Part shown: one piece after another, positions 27,044 to 38,814 of the stretch | Layout: each line of letters starts with the position of its first letter | Numbering within the stretch: the first letter of the stretch is position 1 | Assembly (NCBI GenBank): GCA_032717465.1 | Contig: CM064715.1 | Span: 39,657,659-39,721,658, forward strand | From: Coenobita brevimanus | Taxonomy: Eukaryota > Arthropoda > Malacostraca > Decapoda > Coenobitidae | Direction of reading: 5' to 3' | DNA length: 64,000 bases | The notes under the pieces: generated by a model | The model's database searches: none | What the model saw: the letters and a program-made list of their open reading frames with translations, nothing else | What the model was told of the DNA's origin: nothing | Translations under genes and position numbers: made by a program

Positions 27044-27286
27044 GTGTCGAGTGATGGGGGTAAATGTTTGGTGGAGGTGTTTGTTGTTGGTGAGGGTGAT
27101 GTTACTGGTGTGGTGCTGATGGAGGGTGGTGGTAATTGTGGTAATGATGGTGCAGCTGATGGTGGTGATGGTATCTGTGGTGGTGATGGCAGTTATGGTG
27201 CTGAAAATGGTGGTGGTGGTGCTGATGTACTGGTTGTCATGGAGCAGATCAATGGCAGTTGTGTTTGTGGTGGTGACGGTAAATGA
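27044..27286. repeat. GGTGAT/GGTGGT-rich array
   Basis: Trinucleotide-register repeat of GGT, GAT and GTT giving an 80-residue Gly/Asp/Val-rich plus frame. Codon content is fully explained by the repeat; I do not call it a gene. Confidence 0.8.
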
Positions 27287-27329
27287 TACTGATATACGTT
27301 CATTGCGATAAAAATATTATAATCTGTTG

Positions 27330-27720
27330 AAAATGAGGGACATAAGTCAAGAGTGAGAGTCGTGGAAATGAGGTATTTGAGTGGAGCATGTGGAGTCACA
27401 TGGAGAGACAGACTGACAAATGAGGATGTGAAGAAGCGTTGTGGCGTGGATGTGGATGTGATAGGAAGCGTTAGGAGAAACACACTGAGGTGGTTTAGCC
27501 ATGTGGAGAGGATGGCGAAGGAGAGACTGACGAGGAGAGTGTATGTGAATGATGTGGAGGGGGGGGAGAGGTAGGGGGAGGCCAAGGATGAAATGGAGGG
27601 ACTGAGTGGAGGTATATGAGAGAGGGGGTCAGAGCTGGGAGCAGGGCAGTGAAATGGAGGGGGAACAGGGCGACGTGGAGGCGATTTGTTTGTGGCTACC
27701 CCTTACGGGATTGAGGCGTC
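27330..27720 (+). pseudogene. Decayed LINE reverse transcriptase 3' remnant
   Basis: Plus-strand frame 27353-27574 contains VVEMRYLSGACGVTWRDR, TNEDVKKRCG and NTLRWFSHVERMAKERLTRR, matching the segment just after the palm domain of a non-LTR reverse transcriptase. The related segment continues in another frame at 27606 onward (VEVYERGGQSW), so there is at least one frameshift and stop near 27560-27605. The catalytic region is absent. Its wording differs from the 23-kb remnant, so it is another family. It ends just before the (TG)n array at 27767. Confidence 0.75.
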
Positions 27721-27765
27721 TGGCAATAGATAGACAGAAAATGAGAATATTATACTTTGCAGAAA

Positions 27766-28103
<338 letters not shown>

Positions 28104-28317
28104 TAATTATTTTCACAATTTAATAAGGGCCGCAGTATCCCGTCCTTGATTACTGTTTTACTATACATTTCTTTAAATTTATGGTTAGCTTTGACACATA
28201 TACTTTTTCGTCTGACACATGATTCCAGGAGTCATCTGATCTCATCGTAGAAATATACTTCTTTACGTCAGTATCGCCTCTCGCTTCATACATCTTGCGA
28301 CCGTGTCCTCTTGACTG

Positions 28318-28320
<3 letters not shown>

Positions 28321-28401
<81 letters not shown>
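28321..28401. repeat. (TG)24(AG)16 compound microsatellite
   Basis: TG 28321-28368 switching directly to AG up to 28401. Confidence 0.98.
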
Positions 28402-28404
<3 letters not shown>

Positions 28405-28459
28405 GAAATGCCAGTATTAACATATCGACTGTTTGATAAGCCAAGGAAAGAGAGTGATA

Positions 28460-28720
28460 GTGTAGCCAGTATAGGGGGAGGGGGAAGAGGAGGAGGAGGA
28501 GGGAGAGTAGCGAAGGAAGAGTGGGAGGTTAATGGAGGGAAGGAGGGGAAGGGTGAGGAAAGTGGGCAGTAGGGGGGAGGGAGATGGGGGAAAACAAACA
28601 GACAGACACAGACAGATAGGGGAGGAGCTGGGAGAAGGGAGAAGGAAGGGGTAAGGGTGAGGGAAGAGGTGGAGACGGCGAGGGGTTTGGTGGGAGAGGA
28701 ACTGGGAAGAGAGGGAGGGT
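28460..28720. repeat. Polypurine tract
   Basis: GGAGGGAG/GGGAAGG-rich plus strand, including (GGA)n near 28485-28502. Confidence 0.85.
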
Positions 28721-28789
28721 TTGATATATTAAGTAGAGGAGGATTATTATTTTTAGTTTTTCGTGTATTTTAAAGGGAGGATTGCGATT

Positions 28790-29811
28790 CAGTACTTATT
28801 CCTTCGTCCTCCTTCCCCCCTCTCTGCTTTCTCCCTCTCACCTCTGCCCCATTGCCCACTCCTTTGAAGCCCCCTCCCCTCTCCTATCTTCCTCACAGCT
28901 CCCACTCTTTCCATTACTCTTCTTCCCTGACATCTTCCCTCCCTTCCCATCCTTCCTTTCTTCTCCACTGAGCCTTTTTCTGTTCATCTCTTCCCCTTCC
29001 TTCTTATATCCCTTTTTCCCATTTTCTCCCTCCCCATCCATAACCCTCTCTTCTCCCGCTCTCCTTCCCTTTTCTCTCCACATTTCCCATTCTCTCCCCT
29101 CCTTTTCATTGTCTTTTCAATCTTCCTTTCCCCTCCCTACCCTCTCTTTTCGTGCTCCAATCCTCCCTCCTCCCATCCATTTCTTTCCCTCCCTCCCATC
29201 CTTCCCTTTCCTCCGTTATCTTTTCCCTCCCCTCTCTTTCCGCTTTCCCTTTCCCTCCACTCCTTGCTCACTCTATCCCTCTCCTTTCGTCCCGTCGTCA
29301 CACCTCTTCCTCTCGCTCATACTATCTTTCACCCTTTTCCCCTCTCCCATCTTCCTCCCCACCAAACCTCCCCTTTTCTCTCCGCTCTCATGTTCCTCCC
29401 CATCATGCCTCTCCTTCTTTCCTCTTCTCATCTTCCTCCCCAGTTTCATCTTCCTCTGTCTTCTTTCTCACTCTTCCATCTTCTCCCTTCTCTCTTATTC
29501 CTCCTCCTCCTTACTCGCTTCACTTCTACACATCGTTATATTTTCTCCTCTCGCCTCCTCATTACACTTCCTCATATTCACTTGCCATTTCCTCCTCGTC
29601 CCCAACATTCTTCTTTCCCCTCTTCCTCTCCCCCTCCTCTCCCCTCCCTTCTTTTCTCCCCCTCCCCTCTCTTCCCCTCTCTTCTCTTCTCCCCCTCCCC
29701 TTTCTTCCCCTCCCTTCCTTTCTCCCCCTCCCTTCCCTTCTCCCCCTCCCTTCCCCTCCCCCCTTCTCTTCTCCCCCTCCCCTCCCCTTCCTTCCTTCCT
29801 CCGATCACCAC
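28790..29811. repeat. 1 kb polypyrimidine tract
   Basis: CCT/CTTCC-rich plus strand, most regular at 29620-29790 (TTCTCCCCCTCCC repeated). The 405-, 236- and 231-residue overlapping frames arise because C/T-only DNA has no stop codons. Confidence 0.92.
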
Positions 29812-29861
29812 ACAGATATGGTCTGTTTTATCTCGGTCTTCTATGCAAATGGGACGCCCTA

Positions 29862-29900
<39 letters not shown>

Positions 29901-29909
29901 GACAGAGAC

Positions 29910-29942
<33 letters not shown>

Positions 29943-30013
29943 GACAGAGAACGGAATAAGGGAGGGGGAAGGGGAGGAGATTTAAGACAAGTCATATAGA
30001 AGAAGAAAAAGGC

Positions 30014-30062
<49 letters not shown>

Positions 30063-30131
30063 TGGGTGGAAGAAAAAGGGATGGTAGACCTATCGATTAA
30101 CCGCGATAAGGGACTAAAGGGTTGAGGGGGC

Positions 30132-30163
<32 letters not shown>
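29862..30163. repeat. (GACA)n and (GA)n arrays
   Basis: AG then GACA/GACAGA units 29862-29950, GA 30020-30058 and GA 30134-30163. Confidence 0.95.
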
Positions 30164-30166
<3 letters not shown>

Positions 30167-30423
30167 AATAAACCCTAAACACTGAAAGAAGCAAGAGAAA
30201 AAGAAAGGATGCCTAACGAGAAGTAAAAAAAAAAAAGGAAAGAAAATAAGAAAGAGTGGATGAAGATAAAGCTGAATGGATGAATAAGTGAATAGTGAGT
30301 TACTGGATGAAGGAATGGATGAAAATATTAATGGAATGATGAAAGAAAAGGAATGGAAGATCAGGGGAGGGTGTTAGTTGATGGATAATTGAAACCTACA
30401 AGAAAGGAAGACTGAGCTATGGT

Positions 30424-30547
30424 ATGGATGGATGGATGGATGGATGGATGGATGGATTGATTGGTGGATGGTTAGACTCACTGACTGACTGAAGGATGGA
30501 TGGAGATAAGAGAGAACTTAAACACAGATGGGTGGAGGAACTAATGG

Positions 30548-30596
<49 letters not shown>

Positions 30597-30600
30597 TATA

Positions 30601-30645
<45 letters not shown>
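30424..30645. repeat. (GGAT)n, (GA)n and (TG)n arrays
   Basis: GGAT tetranucleotides 30424-30457, GA 30551-30593, TG 30605-30645, with short complex spacers. Confidence 0.96.
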
Positions 30646-30647
<2 letters not shown>

Positions 30648-30797
30648 ACGAGGAATGAAAGTGTGAGTGAGTGAGGAAATATACTTTGACTGGAGAAAAA
30701 CGAGAGTCGACTTGAAAGACGGAATAACAACAAATAAAAAGGAGACAAAGTATGAGACCAAAGGAAGAATGTAGTGAAGATGTGAGAAATTGACAGG

Positions 30798-30909
30798 GAG
30801 GGAAAGAAATGTAGGGTGAGGGAAGGTGGAGGAGGGAAAGAAATGTAGGGTGAGGGAAGGTGGAGGAGGGAAAGAAATATAGGGCGAGGGAAGGTGGAGG
30901 AGGGAAAAA
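30798..30909. repeat. 34-bp tandem array, about 3 copies
   Basis: GAAAGAAATGTAGGGTGAGG starts at 30802 and 30836, and again one unit later as GAAAGAAATATAGGGCGAGG: a 34-bp period within purine-rich DNA. Confidence 0.92.
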
Positions 30910-31031
30910 TGCAGAGAAGGAGGAGGGAAAGGGACTGAGGAAGGAAGGAGCAAAGGAAGGGATCTGAGATGGGGTGAAAGGAGAGAAGAAGGGATGAAAT
31001 TAAGATTGCATATCAGAGGGAAAAGCATCAG

Positions 31032-31035
<4 letters not shown>

Positions 31036-31079
<44 letters not shown>

Positions 31080-31770
31080 TGGGGATGTAAATGCTGAGTA
31101 GGTGTGAATGGAGGTACGTGGAGTGGCAAGTGAGTTTGGTATTGAGGTTGAGGGTGGTGAGGAGTTGGGGTGGGGTAAAGTGGGTGGTAGGAGTGAGGGT
31201 GGTGGTTGTGGTGGTGGTGGTGGTGGTGGGGAGTGGAGGTTGGGTAGCAGTGTGTGTGTGTTGGGGGTGAGGGCGAGGGTGGGGGGTGGGGATGAGTGTG
31301 AGGGTGGGTGGTGAGCTTATGGATAGCAGTGGGTGGCGATAGTGTGAGTGTGGGTAGTGGGGGTGAGGATAGTGGTGGACGGTGGGTTGAAGATGGTAGT
31401 GAGTGGTGCGCGTGAAGTTGGTAATAGGTGGTCAGGCAGAGGGTGAGTGTGGTTGGTGGGGGTGAGAGTAAGGGTGAGTAGTGGGAGTGAGGACGAGGGT
31501 GGGTAGCAGGGATGAGGGTGGTAGTAGGTGCTCAGGCAGAGGGAGTGTGGATGGTGGGGGGGCAAGGGTGAGGGTGAAGGTGGATGGTAGGGATGAGGGT
31601 GAGGGTGTGTGGTGGGAATGAGTTTGGTGGTGGATGGTGGGGAACAAGAGTGGTAGCTAGTGGGGGGGGGAGAGTGGTAGGTGAAGGTGAGGGGGTGGGG
31701 GTGGTGGCTGGTGGTGAGGGTGAGGGTAGTGGTGGATGGTGGAGGTGATAGTGGACGTGGCGTGGTGATG
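31036..31770. repeat. (GA)n followed by GGTGAGGGT-rich array
   Basis: GA 31036-31077, then about 650 bp of GGGTGAGGGTG/GTGGTGGG motifs on the plus strand. Runs of three to five G with short loops are frequent, compatible with G-quadruplexes. Confidence 0.85.
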
Positions 31771-31859
31771 ATGGTGATGGTAATGGATGAAGGTATTGGT
31801 GGATGGCAGGCAGAAAGAAATGAAGAGAAGCATGAAAGATTGCAAGTATGAGCAAGACA

Positions 31860-32510
31860 AAGCAACAGGGAGTGCAGTGACAGGGAAGTAGGGAGGGAGA
31901 CAGGGAGTGAGGGAAGCAGAGAGGAACATATTAAGTTTTGGTAGCAGGGAGAGAGAGACAAGAGATATAGTTGAGTGAGAGACAGACAGGGAGTGTGAGG
32001 GGGAGGGAGACACGGTTGTGGGAGACAGGGAGTGAGATAAGGAATGTGGGAGGTAATTGGTGTGGGAGCCAGGGAGAGACAAGAGTGTGGGAAGGAGGGA
32101 GAGACAAGGGTGTGTGAGGCAGGGAGTGAGATACGGAGTGTGGAAGGTAGGAGGTCTGGGATGAAGGTAGTGAGATAGAGGATGTGGGAGGCAGGGAGGA
32201 AGAAAGGGAGTGTGAAGAGCGGCGAGAGAGACAGGGAGTGACATGGGGAATGTACTGTAGATGACAAAGGGAGACAGGGAGTACGATTGGCAGGGGAGAG
32301 AGGCAGGGTGAAGGTAGGGATAAAGGGACAAAGGGAGAAGAAGGATAGAAGTGTGGTTGACAGGGATGGTGTGTGACGGGGAGACTAAAAGGGATGTGTG
32401 TGACAGGGAGAGGGAGGTAAAGTGAAGGCAGGGGATTAAGTAACAAAGGGATAGGGAGGCAGGGAGTGTGGTTGACAGGAATGGTGTGTGGCAGGGCGGG
32501 TGTCACGAAC
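31860..32510. repeat. GACAGGGAGTG-rich purine array with a 115-bp duplication
   Basis: AGGGAGTG and GACAGGGA recur throughout. GTGTGGTTGACAGGGATGG at 32351 recurs as GTGTGGTTGACAGGAATGG at 32466, and the preceding blocks align, giving a diverged 115-bp tandem duplication. The 316-residue minus frame is a compositional artefact. Confidence 0.8.
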
Positions 32511-32619
32511 CATTAAGATAAGGCAGAGGGACCAAGGGAAAGTATGCAGGGCAATTATGGTAAGGCGGCGGATCCGGGCGGGGACGGGAGGCTTTCGAAG
32601 CGGATGGCAGGAGGGATTG

Positions 32620-32830
32620 GAAGGGCTGTAGAGATTGTTCAAGAGACAGGAGGGATTGTTGGAGGGGCTGTGGGGATTGTTGAAGAGACAGGAGGGATTG
32701 TTGGAGGGGCTGTGGGGATTGTTGAAGAGATAGGAAGATTTGTTGGAGGGGCTGTAGGGATTGTTGAAGAGGCAAGAAGGATTGTTGGAGGGAATGTAGG
32801 GATTGTTGAAGAGGCAGATTGAAGTGCTGG
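32620..32830. repeat. 21/42-bp tandem array
   Basis: Alternating half-units ATTGTTGAAGAGACAGGAGG and ATTGTTGGAGGGGCTGTGGG (21 bp each) repeat about five times as 42-bp pairs. The length is a multiple of three, so one plus frame reads as IVEETGG / IVGGAVG heptads and the opposite strand as Gln/Leu/Ser heptads. Both strands being periodic argues for a satellite rather than a gene. Confidence 0.9.
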
Positions 32831-32915
32831 AGGAGTCAGAGGGAGAGTTCGAAGGGCAGAAGGAATTGCTGGGAGTGCATCACGGAATGTAGGAGAGGCA
32901 GATGGCAAGGAGTAT

Positions 32916-32919
<4 letters not shown>

Positions 32920-32998
<79 letters not shown>
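32920..32998. repeat. (AT)n microsatellite, left flank of the SINE
   Basis: Perfect AT array of 79 bp, matching the TA array at 33399-33473 on the other side of the element. Confidence 0.98.
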
Positions 32999-33000
<2 letters not shown>

Positions 33001-33393
33001 AGCCTCTGTGGTACAGTGGTAAAGTGTGCATGTTCGTGCACTGAAGAACGAGGGTTCGCGCCCCGCCAGGGTAATAAACTTTGAGAGCGTTCTTCTGGCC
33101 ACGTACTGCATTGGCGGACATCAGGGGTGCTGTGGTTGAACCAGTGTCCAATACTATAAAGTATGCTTGCACCAAGTCGGCTTGCGCGAGCCGATTACAC
33201 GTGGTTCACAGACTACACACACATCCAAAGCCACTCCAAATTTACAATACACTTACAAGCACTTCTCACGCTACATACAACCTCTACCAGACAACCTAAG
33301 GCACTTGGTAGAGATACATTGGCTGTATCGTCCGCGCTTCGTTTGGGATAGGCCGGTCCTGCAGTGGACACACAAACGGCTGATGGGATGAGA

Positions 33394-33398
<5 letters not shown>
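32999..33398 (+). mobile_element. tRNA-derived SINE-like element inside a (TA)n array
   Basis: The first about 75 bp resemble a decayed tRNA gene. An A-box-like stretch (TCTGTGGTACAGTGGTAAAG) is followed about 35 bp later by a B-box-like GGGTTCGCGCCCC. Between them GTGCA...TGCAC (33027-33042 region) could be an anticodon stem with a 6-nt loop. The T stem pairs imperfectly and there is no good acceptor stem, so it is not a functional tRNA. An unrelated body of about 320 bp follows, including a CGGCT...AGCCG inverted repeat near 33177-33194. The element is bounded exactly by AT/TA arrays, as if inserted into one. Body homology is unknown to me. Confidence 0.65.

Positions 33399-33473
<75 letters not shown>
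33399..33473. repeat. (TA)n microsatellite, right flank of the SINE
   Basis: Perfect TA array of 75 bp directly after the element. Confidence 0.98.
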
Positions 33474-33476
<3 letters not shown>

Positions 33477-35770
33477 TATGTGTCCGACTCTGGGCAAAGG
33501 CTTCAGGGCCTATATATATTGCATCATCTGTATTCTAGTACAACTTACACTGTTATACAGGAAGTGGGCAGGGTTGAGAAACACATAACATAAACATCGT
33601 CACCTCCCAATGAAAATAAGCCTCGCCCTCATTCATTAATCATTGTACCGTTCATCATAATATTGCCATTAACTTTCGTCTTTATTTTGTTTTAATTTTT
33701 CCCCTCGAATTCAATGGCAGTTATTTCGTTGTTGCCGCCATATTATACTGTTTAACTTGAAAGAAGCCATTCGTTGTGATAATGCTTTTAGTAGACCAGC
33801 ACTGCACTGAATTATTCGCTGACGTCAGAAATAGCCTTCTGTCTGTGTAAGAAATTATTCATGTTTATTTAATCAGATCGTCATCATCGTCATCATCATC
33901 ATTATCATCATCATCATCATCATCATCATCATTAAGATCTGAGCAGTGTCCAAAGACATGAAGAAAATGAAACACAAAAGCAGAAATATTCAGCTACAAT
34001 GGTCCATATCTCTACTGAATCATTATTCAGGTCTTACTGATACAGTATAAGCAACCCTCAACAATCATTTATTACTGCTACATCAACACTTCGCAGAATC
34101 ATTCTCAGAAGTAAATCATCATCATCATCATCATCACTAATGCTACCTTCAGGTGAATGCACACTAAGTAAGAAGCAATATTGTTTCCTGCAACACAGAA
34201 GTCCGTTTACTTCTTTGCGTGTAAATGGACACCCGGCCCTGACGGCCAGGTGCTCCAACCGGATGTAGCCAAACCTATTGGTTGTATACTTAAAAATTTT
34301 AGCATTCCACGTTTGTACCATCAGCGCACTCCACAACTGGATTCTGCAATGAGTAATTTTGCTTAGTAACAATTAAGGCAGAGGGGTGAGATTGGTAAGT
34401 GTGTCGATACAAGATCAGTGGTTTATAGTATTTCATTATAATATTTGTATTTGAAAATGATTGTGAACAACCACCTTGCACTTCACATATTTTTATCCCA
34501 ATATTTTGACATTCAAAGATCACACAACTGGGGCACTCCACAAATGTATATTCCACAGTCTGAGTAAGCATAAGAGTTAAGATGGATCGCGACTCTTGGT
34601 CCCCATATTTTTGTTTAAGCATGCAACCCTAAGTCTGAGGGCTGGTTGGAGTTAATTGCTCACATACTGCCGCTCACGGTCAACGACAGGTCAGTCTCGC
34701 CTTAAATATCTGGCTGGATATTCTAGACCAGGGCCCCTCCTGTCCTTATGGAATGGGGCAACAAAGTGTTCGATGATTTATGAATGTTAATATTGCTGTT
34801 AATATTATTAACAATCAGCATCTTTCTAGAATTAACGGATTTCAGATGTATTACTCTTGAAAACAACCTTTTGTCATGCATAATCTGGTTAGACTAGCAT
34901 GCCAGTAAGTTACTGATGGATTTCATATTCAGAACTCTTAACAGTCAGCTATTATCATTAGCATTCTCATTATTAGTTCAGCACTTTCGTATTTTATTCA
35001 TGGATTTCAGGCACATAAAACCAGAAAATTTAGCAATTATTCACATATTCCAGATATACAGCTCTTGAAAATCCGACTATTACCATCCATATTATTATCA
35101 GATGAGGCCGTCAGTAAATTATTCGTGGCCATCAGGGCGGGCAAACAGACGGGAGCCTCGCCTGTGGTCCGTGTTGTGGGAGATGATGGATCTTTAGGCA
35201 AACCAGGGGAGTATAACCCGTCCACCTGATACCATCTCCCCTGACCAGTGATGGGAGGAAGCATTTATAAAGGATCTTAGCCACTATATACATAAGGTGG
35301 ATTGACGGAGGGACGGTCTCCATGGTTAGGCAGTATTTGTAAAGGATCTCAACAATGTTTTCGGAGAACAAGCCTCTATTCTAGATGAGTAGTAATGGAA
35401 GATCTTTGTCACTTTTTACTGTGAATAATGCTCTATGCCAAAGGGGTATTCGCAAAAGATATTAATCAAGCTTTATGGTGAACAAGCTTCCCTAACAGGG
35501 GAGTATTTATAAAAGCCCTTAGCCGCTATATATGGTAAAACAAGTCTCCATGACAGTCAAGTGTCTTCTGAGTTTTTTTCTTATTAGTGGGAAACAGGGT
35601 TAGGATGACGGATTGATGGCCTACTGTATTTTTCACTTAAGCATCCATTCTAGTTGAGTTGTGAAGTGTTTGGTAGCTGTTCCAGATATAATAAAGGTAA
35701 AAACTAACAGTTTTGTACTCAATTTACGCTCAAGAAAGTTTATGAATACCGTTCCTTGTCGGATGGTCAA

Positions 35771-35774
<4 letters not shown>
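33474..35774. other. No gene seen; AT-rich spacer with (ATC)n runs
   Basis: ATC arrays at about 33880-33932 and 34117-34137. Small frames near 34058-34622 and 35037-35371 have no recognisable domain. Repeated phrasing near 35265-35540 (AGTATTTGTAAAGGATCTCA and AGTATTTATAAAAGCCCTTA variants) suggests an old degenerate repeat. Confidence 0.5.

Positions 35775-35865
<91 letters not shown>
35775..35865. repeat. (TG)n microsatellite
   Basis: Perfect TG array of 91 bp lying just 3' of the LINE remnant at 35925-36436. Confidence 0.98.
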
Positions 35866-35867
<2 letters not shown>

Positions 35868-35924
35868 ATGCAAGGAAGAAGGTACCAAAGGCTAGAAGCT
35901 CGCAAGACTGTTCCCTCCAAGAAA

Positions 35925-36537
<613 letters not shown>

Positions 36538-36639
36538 TTTGTCGCATCACCCTAAGGAAGTCCCATCTGAGTTTATTGTGGCTATTTGCAATGGATCAGT
36601 TTCAGCTTAGGAGAGATCTTTCGAATTGTCTGTGTTAAA

Positions 36640-36760
36640 TATCGTCTTCAGGAGTCCCTTATTAATAGGCTGTTCTCCTGTGCTGAATGTAATCATCTGA
36701 AGGCTGCAAGAACCCAGTAAACAATATCCTCAAATCCTTTATCATTCCTATGCCTGACTG
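36640..36760. repeat. TTAA-family repeat fragment, A orientation
   Basis: GCTGTTCTCCTGTGCTGAAT followed by GTAATCATCTGAAGGCTGCA matches the left arm and core of the family with substitutions. Confidence 0.55.
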
Positions 36761-36924
36761 ACAAGGAAGGCACCGAAAACGTTATAATGCTTACCACCGT
36801 TTGGAAGATAAAAAAGCAGACGATAGGGAAGTGAATCACAGAAGGGACAGGTTACCAGGAGGGAGACAGCCACATACATAAATTCACATAAATTCATACA
36901 TACATACATCTCCGCATTGGTACA

Positions 36925-37122
36925 GGGCTGTGGTGGCTCAGTGGTTTTCCATTCCTCTCACAATGCCTTATGCCCTGTAATGAAGGATCGAAATCTTAGC
37001 CATGGCCGTCATTTATAGATAGTGTTGTTGGTATGTTCTTTCACGTCCTGGGGGTTATACCGAGGACGTGTAAATAATCATATTTCGCCAGGATTGAGAA
37101 GGGCTGGTTCTCTGTCTCTGTC

Positions 37123-37189
<67 letters not shown>
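36925..37189 (+). mobile_element. tRNA-derived SINE-like element with (TCTG)n(TC)n tail
   Basis: Head CTGTGGTGGCTCAGTGGTT (A-box-like, TGGCTCAGTGG) and, about 45 bp later, GGATCGAAATCT (B-box-like) indicate RNA polymerase III promoter ancestry. A body of about 110 bp contains GGTTATACCGAGGACGTGTA and ends in a TCTG/TC microsatellite tail at 37110-37189. It is too degenerate for a tRNA gene. The body differs from the element at 32999. Confidence 0.6.
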
Positions 37190-37191
<2 letters not shown>

Positions 37192-38314
37192 GACAAGTTC
37201 CGGTACTGCAATGGATCTTATACAGCTTTCCACAGCTATAGTATACTGGCTTTCTGAGGAGACATAGGAAGGGACTTAATCTGGACTCAAAGAGCTAGAA
37301 AAAATTATCTTAGCTGGTCCCTGAGGAGTGAAAGGGTTAGAGGGTGAATGAGCGTCCACAGGGGTCCGTAAACAAGGTGGCGGCAGGGAGGGGGCAGGAC
37401 AGGTCAGGGTGTCAACAGGATCGCGGGTCAGACTCACGCTGCGTCTTATCAGGGCCAGGTCACGGAAGGGGGAGGGGGCGAGAGGGGGCACTGTGGGGGG
37501 CGGCTGATGAAGAAGGGGAAAGACAGGCTGATGAGGAAGGGAAAGGGTGTTGGACGACAGTGAGGAGCGGGAGTGAGGAGGGTGGTGCTTGTGGCTGTGT
37601 TGTGATGGGGGAGGACGAGGAAAATAAAGAGAATATTGTCACACTCTATGCATGCATCGGTTTGAATTCGTAAGAAGTGACTGGAAATTTTACGATCATG
37701 TATTGCAGCCAGAAGAGTAACAAGGATACCTACCAGTAAAAATTTTTTAGTTTGTAGTCGGGTAGCCTCGGGTACCTACTCCGCACATGGGTAAAATGAA
37801 ACTGGAATGTGAGTAAAATGGAACTGGAATGTACCGTTTTTTACATATGCTATCAGAAGCTTAAATATACGGCACACAATCATTTTATCATCGAAATTCA
37901 TAGTGGAAGACAGAGTTCTATGAAGACGATTGCTTATGTATACGTTTGCCTTCACGCACTAAGATTACTTATATATATGTTTACCTTCGCTCATGCAGTT
38001 AACGTCCATTTCTCAGTCAAATTAGAGCGAATATTGAAGTGACAAAATAGAACAAATAACGTGATAGTAGTTAGTTGTCACAGAGGTCTGTTATCCTTTC
38101 AGTTCAGTAGGATCCTTCATAAGTACGATCCGATGAGTGAGAGATGAGGCACAAACACGCCTCTTAAGACTGTATCAGAGAAGATGAGCCAAGATAGTGA
38201 CCGTGTGGAAGGCAGATGCAGTCATTCAGTCAGCCAGTCAGTCACACTCATTAATGGCCAGTTAAACAGACTCCCCACCAAGTCCACTTAACTGATAACG
38301 ATAGAGAGGGAAGA
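37190..38314. other. No gene seen
   Basis: Purine-rich patch at 37370-37630 (GGGGGAGGGGGCGAG and similar), otherwise mixed sequence. The 109-residue plus frame 37344-37673 is Gly/Glu/Asp/Arg-rich and compositionally explained. Confidence 0.45.
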
Positions 38315-38413
38315 TTAACCCTTTGGCTGCGGTGGGTTTCTCAGATCTAGATAAAATCGTCTGACGCTGCCGGAATACAATACAAAGTCGACATCTCGCT
38401 GCTAATGGGTTAA
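38315..38413. mobile_element. Complete 99-bp TTAA-ended palindromic element (A orientation), reference copy
   Basis: Starts TTAACCCTTTGGCTGCGG and ends GCTGCTAATGGGTTAA. The terminal 13 bases are inverted repeats with 11 matches. The core is GATAAAATCGTCTGACGCTG followed by CCGGAATACAATAC. It is too short to encode protein. TTAA at both ends with CCC immediately inside is the layout of piggyBac-superfamily insertions, where TTAA is duplicated on insertion and the inverted repeats begin CCC or CCY. No transposase is present in the window, so this would be a non-autonomous derivative. Assignment to piggyBac is inference. Confidence 0.7.
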
Positions 38414-38599
38414 GATTTGTGATATTAAAAAAAAATATATACGGTCAATTACCTTTCGTAACCAAGATATGCTTTTACAGAAAGAAAATATCCATTGGAG
38501 TCAGATAACTCATATGTAATTTCATTCCTGCTTTCATTTTTTTTTTTTTTTTAGCTTAAGGCCACACTTTTCTAACTAGTGAGGTTAGAAGCACTTCGT

Positions 38600-38652
38600 T
38601 AACCTCTTCAGTACGAGGTCCTTGCCAAGTGTAATAAAATCGTCTGGCAATG
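38600..38652. repeat. TTAA-family repeat, A orientation, 3' part lost
   Basis: TTAACCTCTTCAGTACGAGG followed by TAATAAAATCGTCTGGCAAT is a close match to the left half; it breaks off into an A run. Confidence 0.75.
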
Positions 38653-38814
38653 AAAAAAAAAATAATCAGAGAACCAGAGTGGAGGGTTTCGGAGACATGG
38701 TTTTCCTTATCCTTTCCGCTAAAGAAAAAACAATCTACCCATGTATTTTCTTTTTTATGAGTTACAACGAGTGCAGAAAATTACTAACTTTTTCATTCTT
38801 TCTTTCAATTATTT

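Noticed and set aside
27044..27286. Gly-rich 80-residue protein
   Set aside because: Encoded by a GGT/GAT trinucleotide array with no start context, signal peptide or neighbouring exon evidence.
28782..29999. 405-residue open frame and overlapping 236/231-residue frames
   Set aside because: All three plus frames are open together over a pyrimidine tract, which argues for composition rather than coding.
32999..33075. Functional tRNA gene
   Set aside because: A- and B-box-like motifs exist, but the anticodon loop has the wrong size, the T stem is mismatched and no acceptor stem forms; better read as a SINE head.
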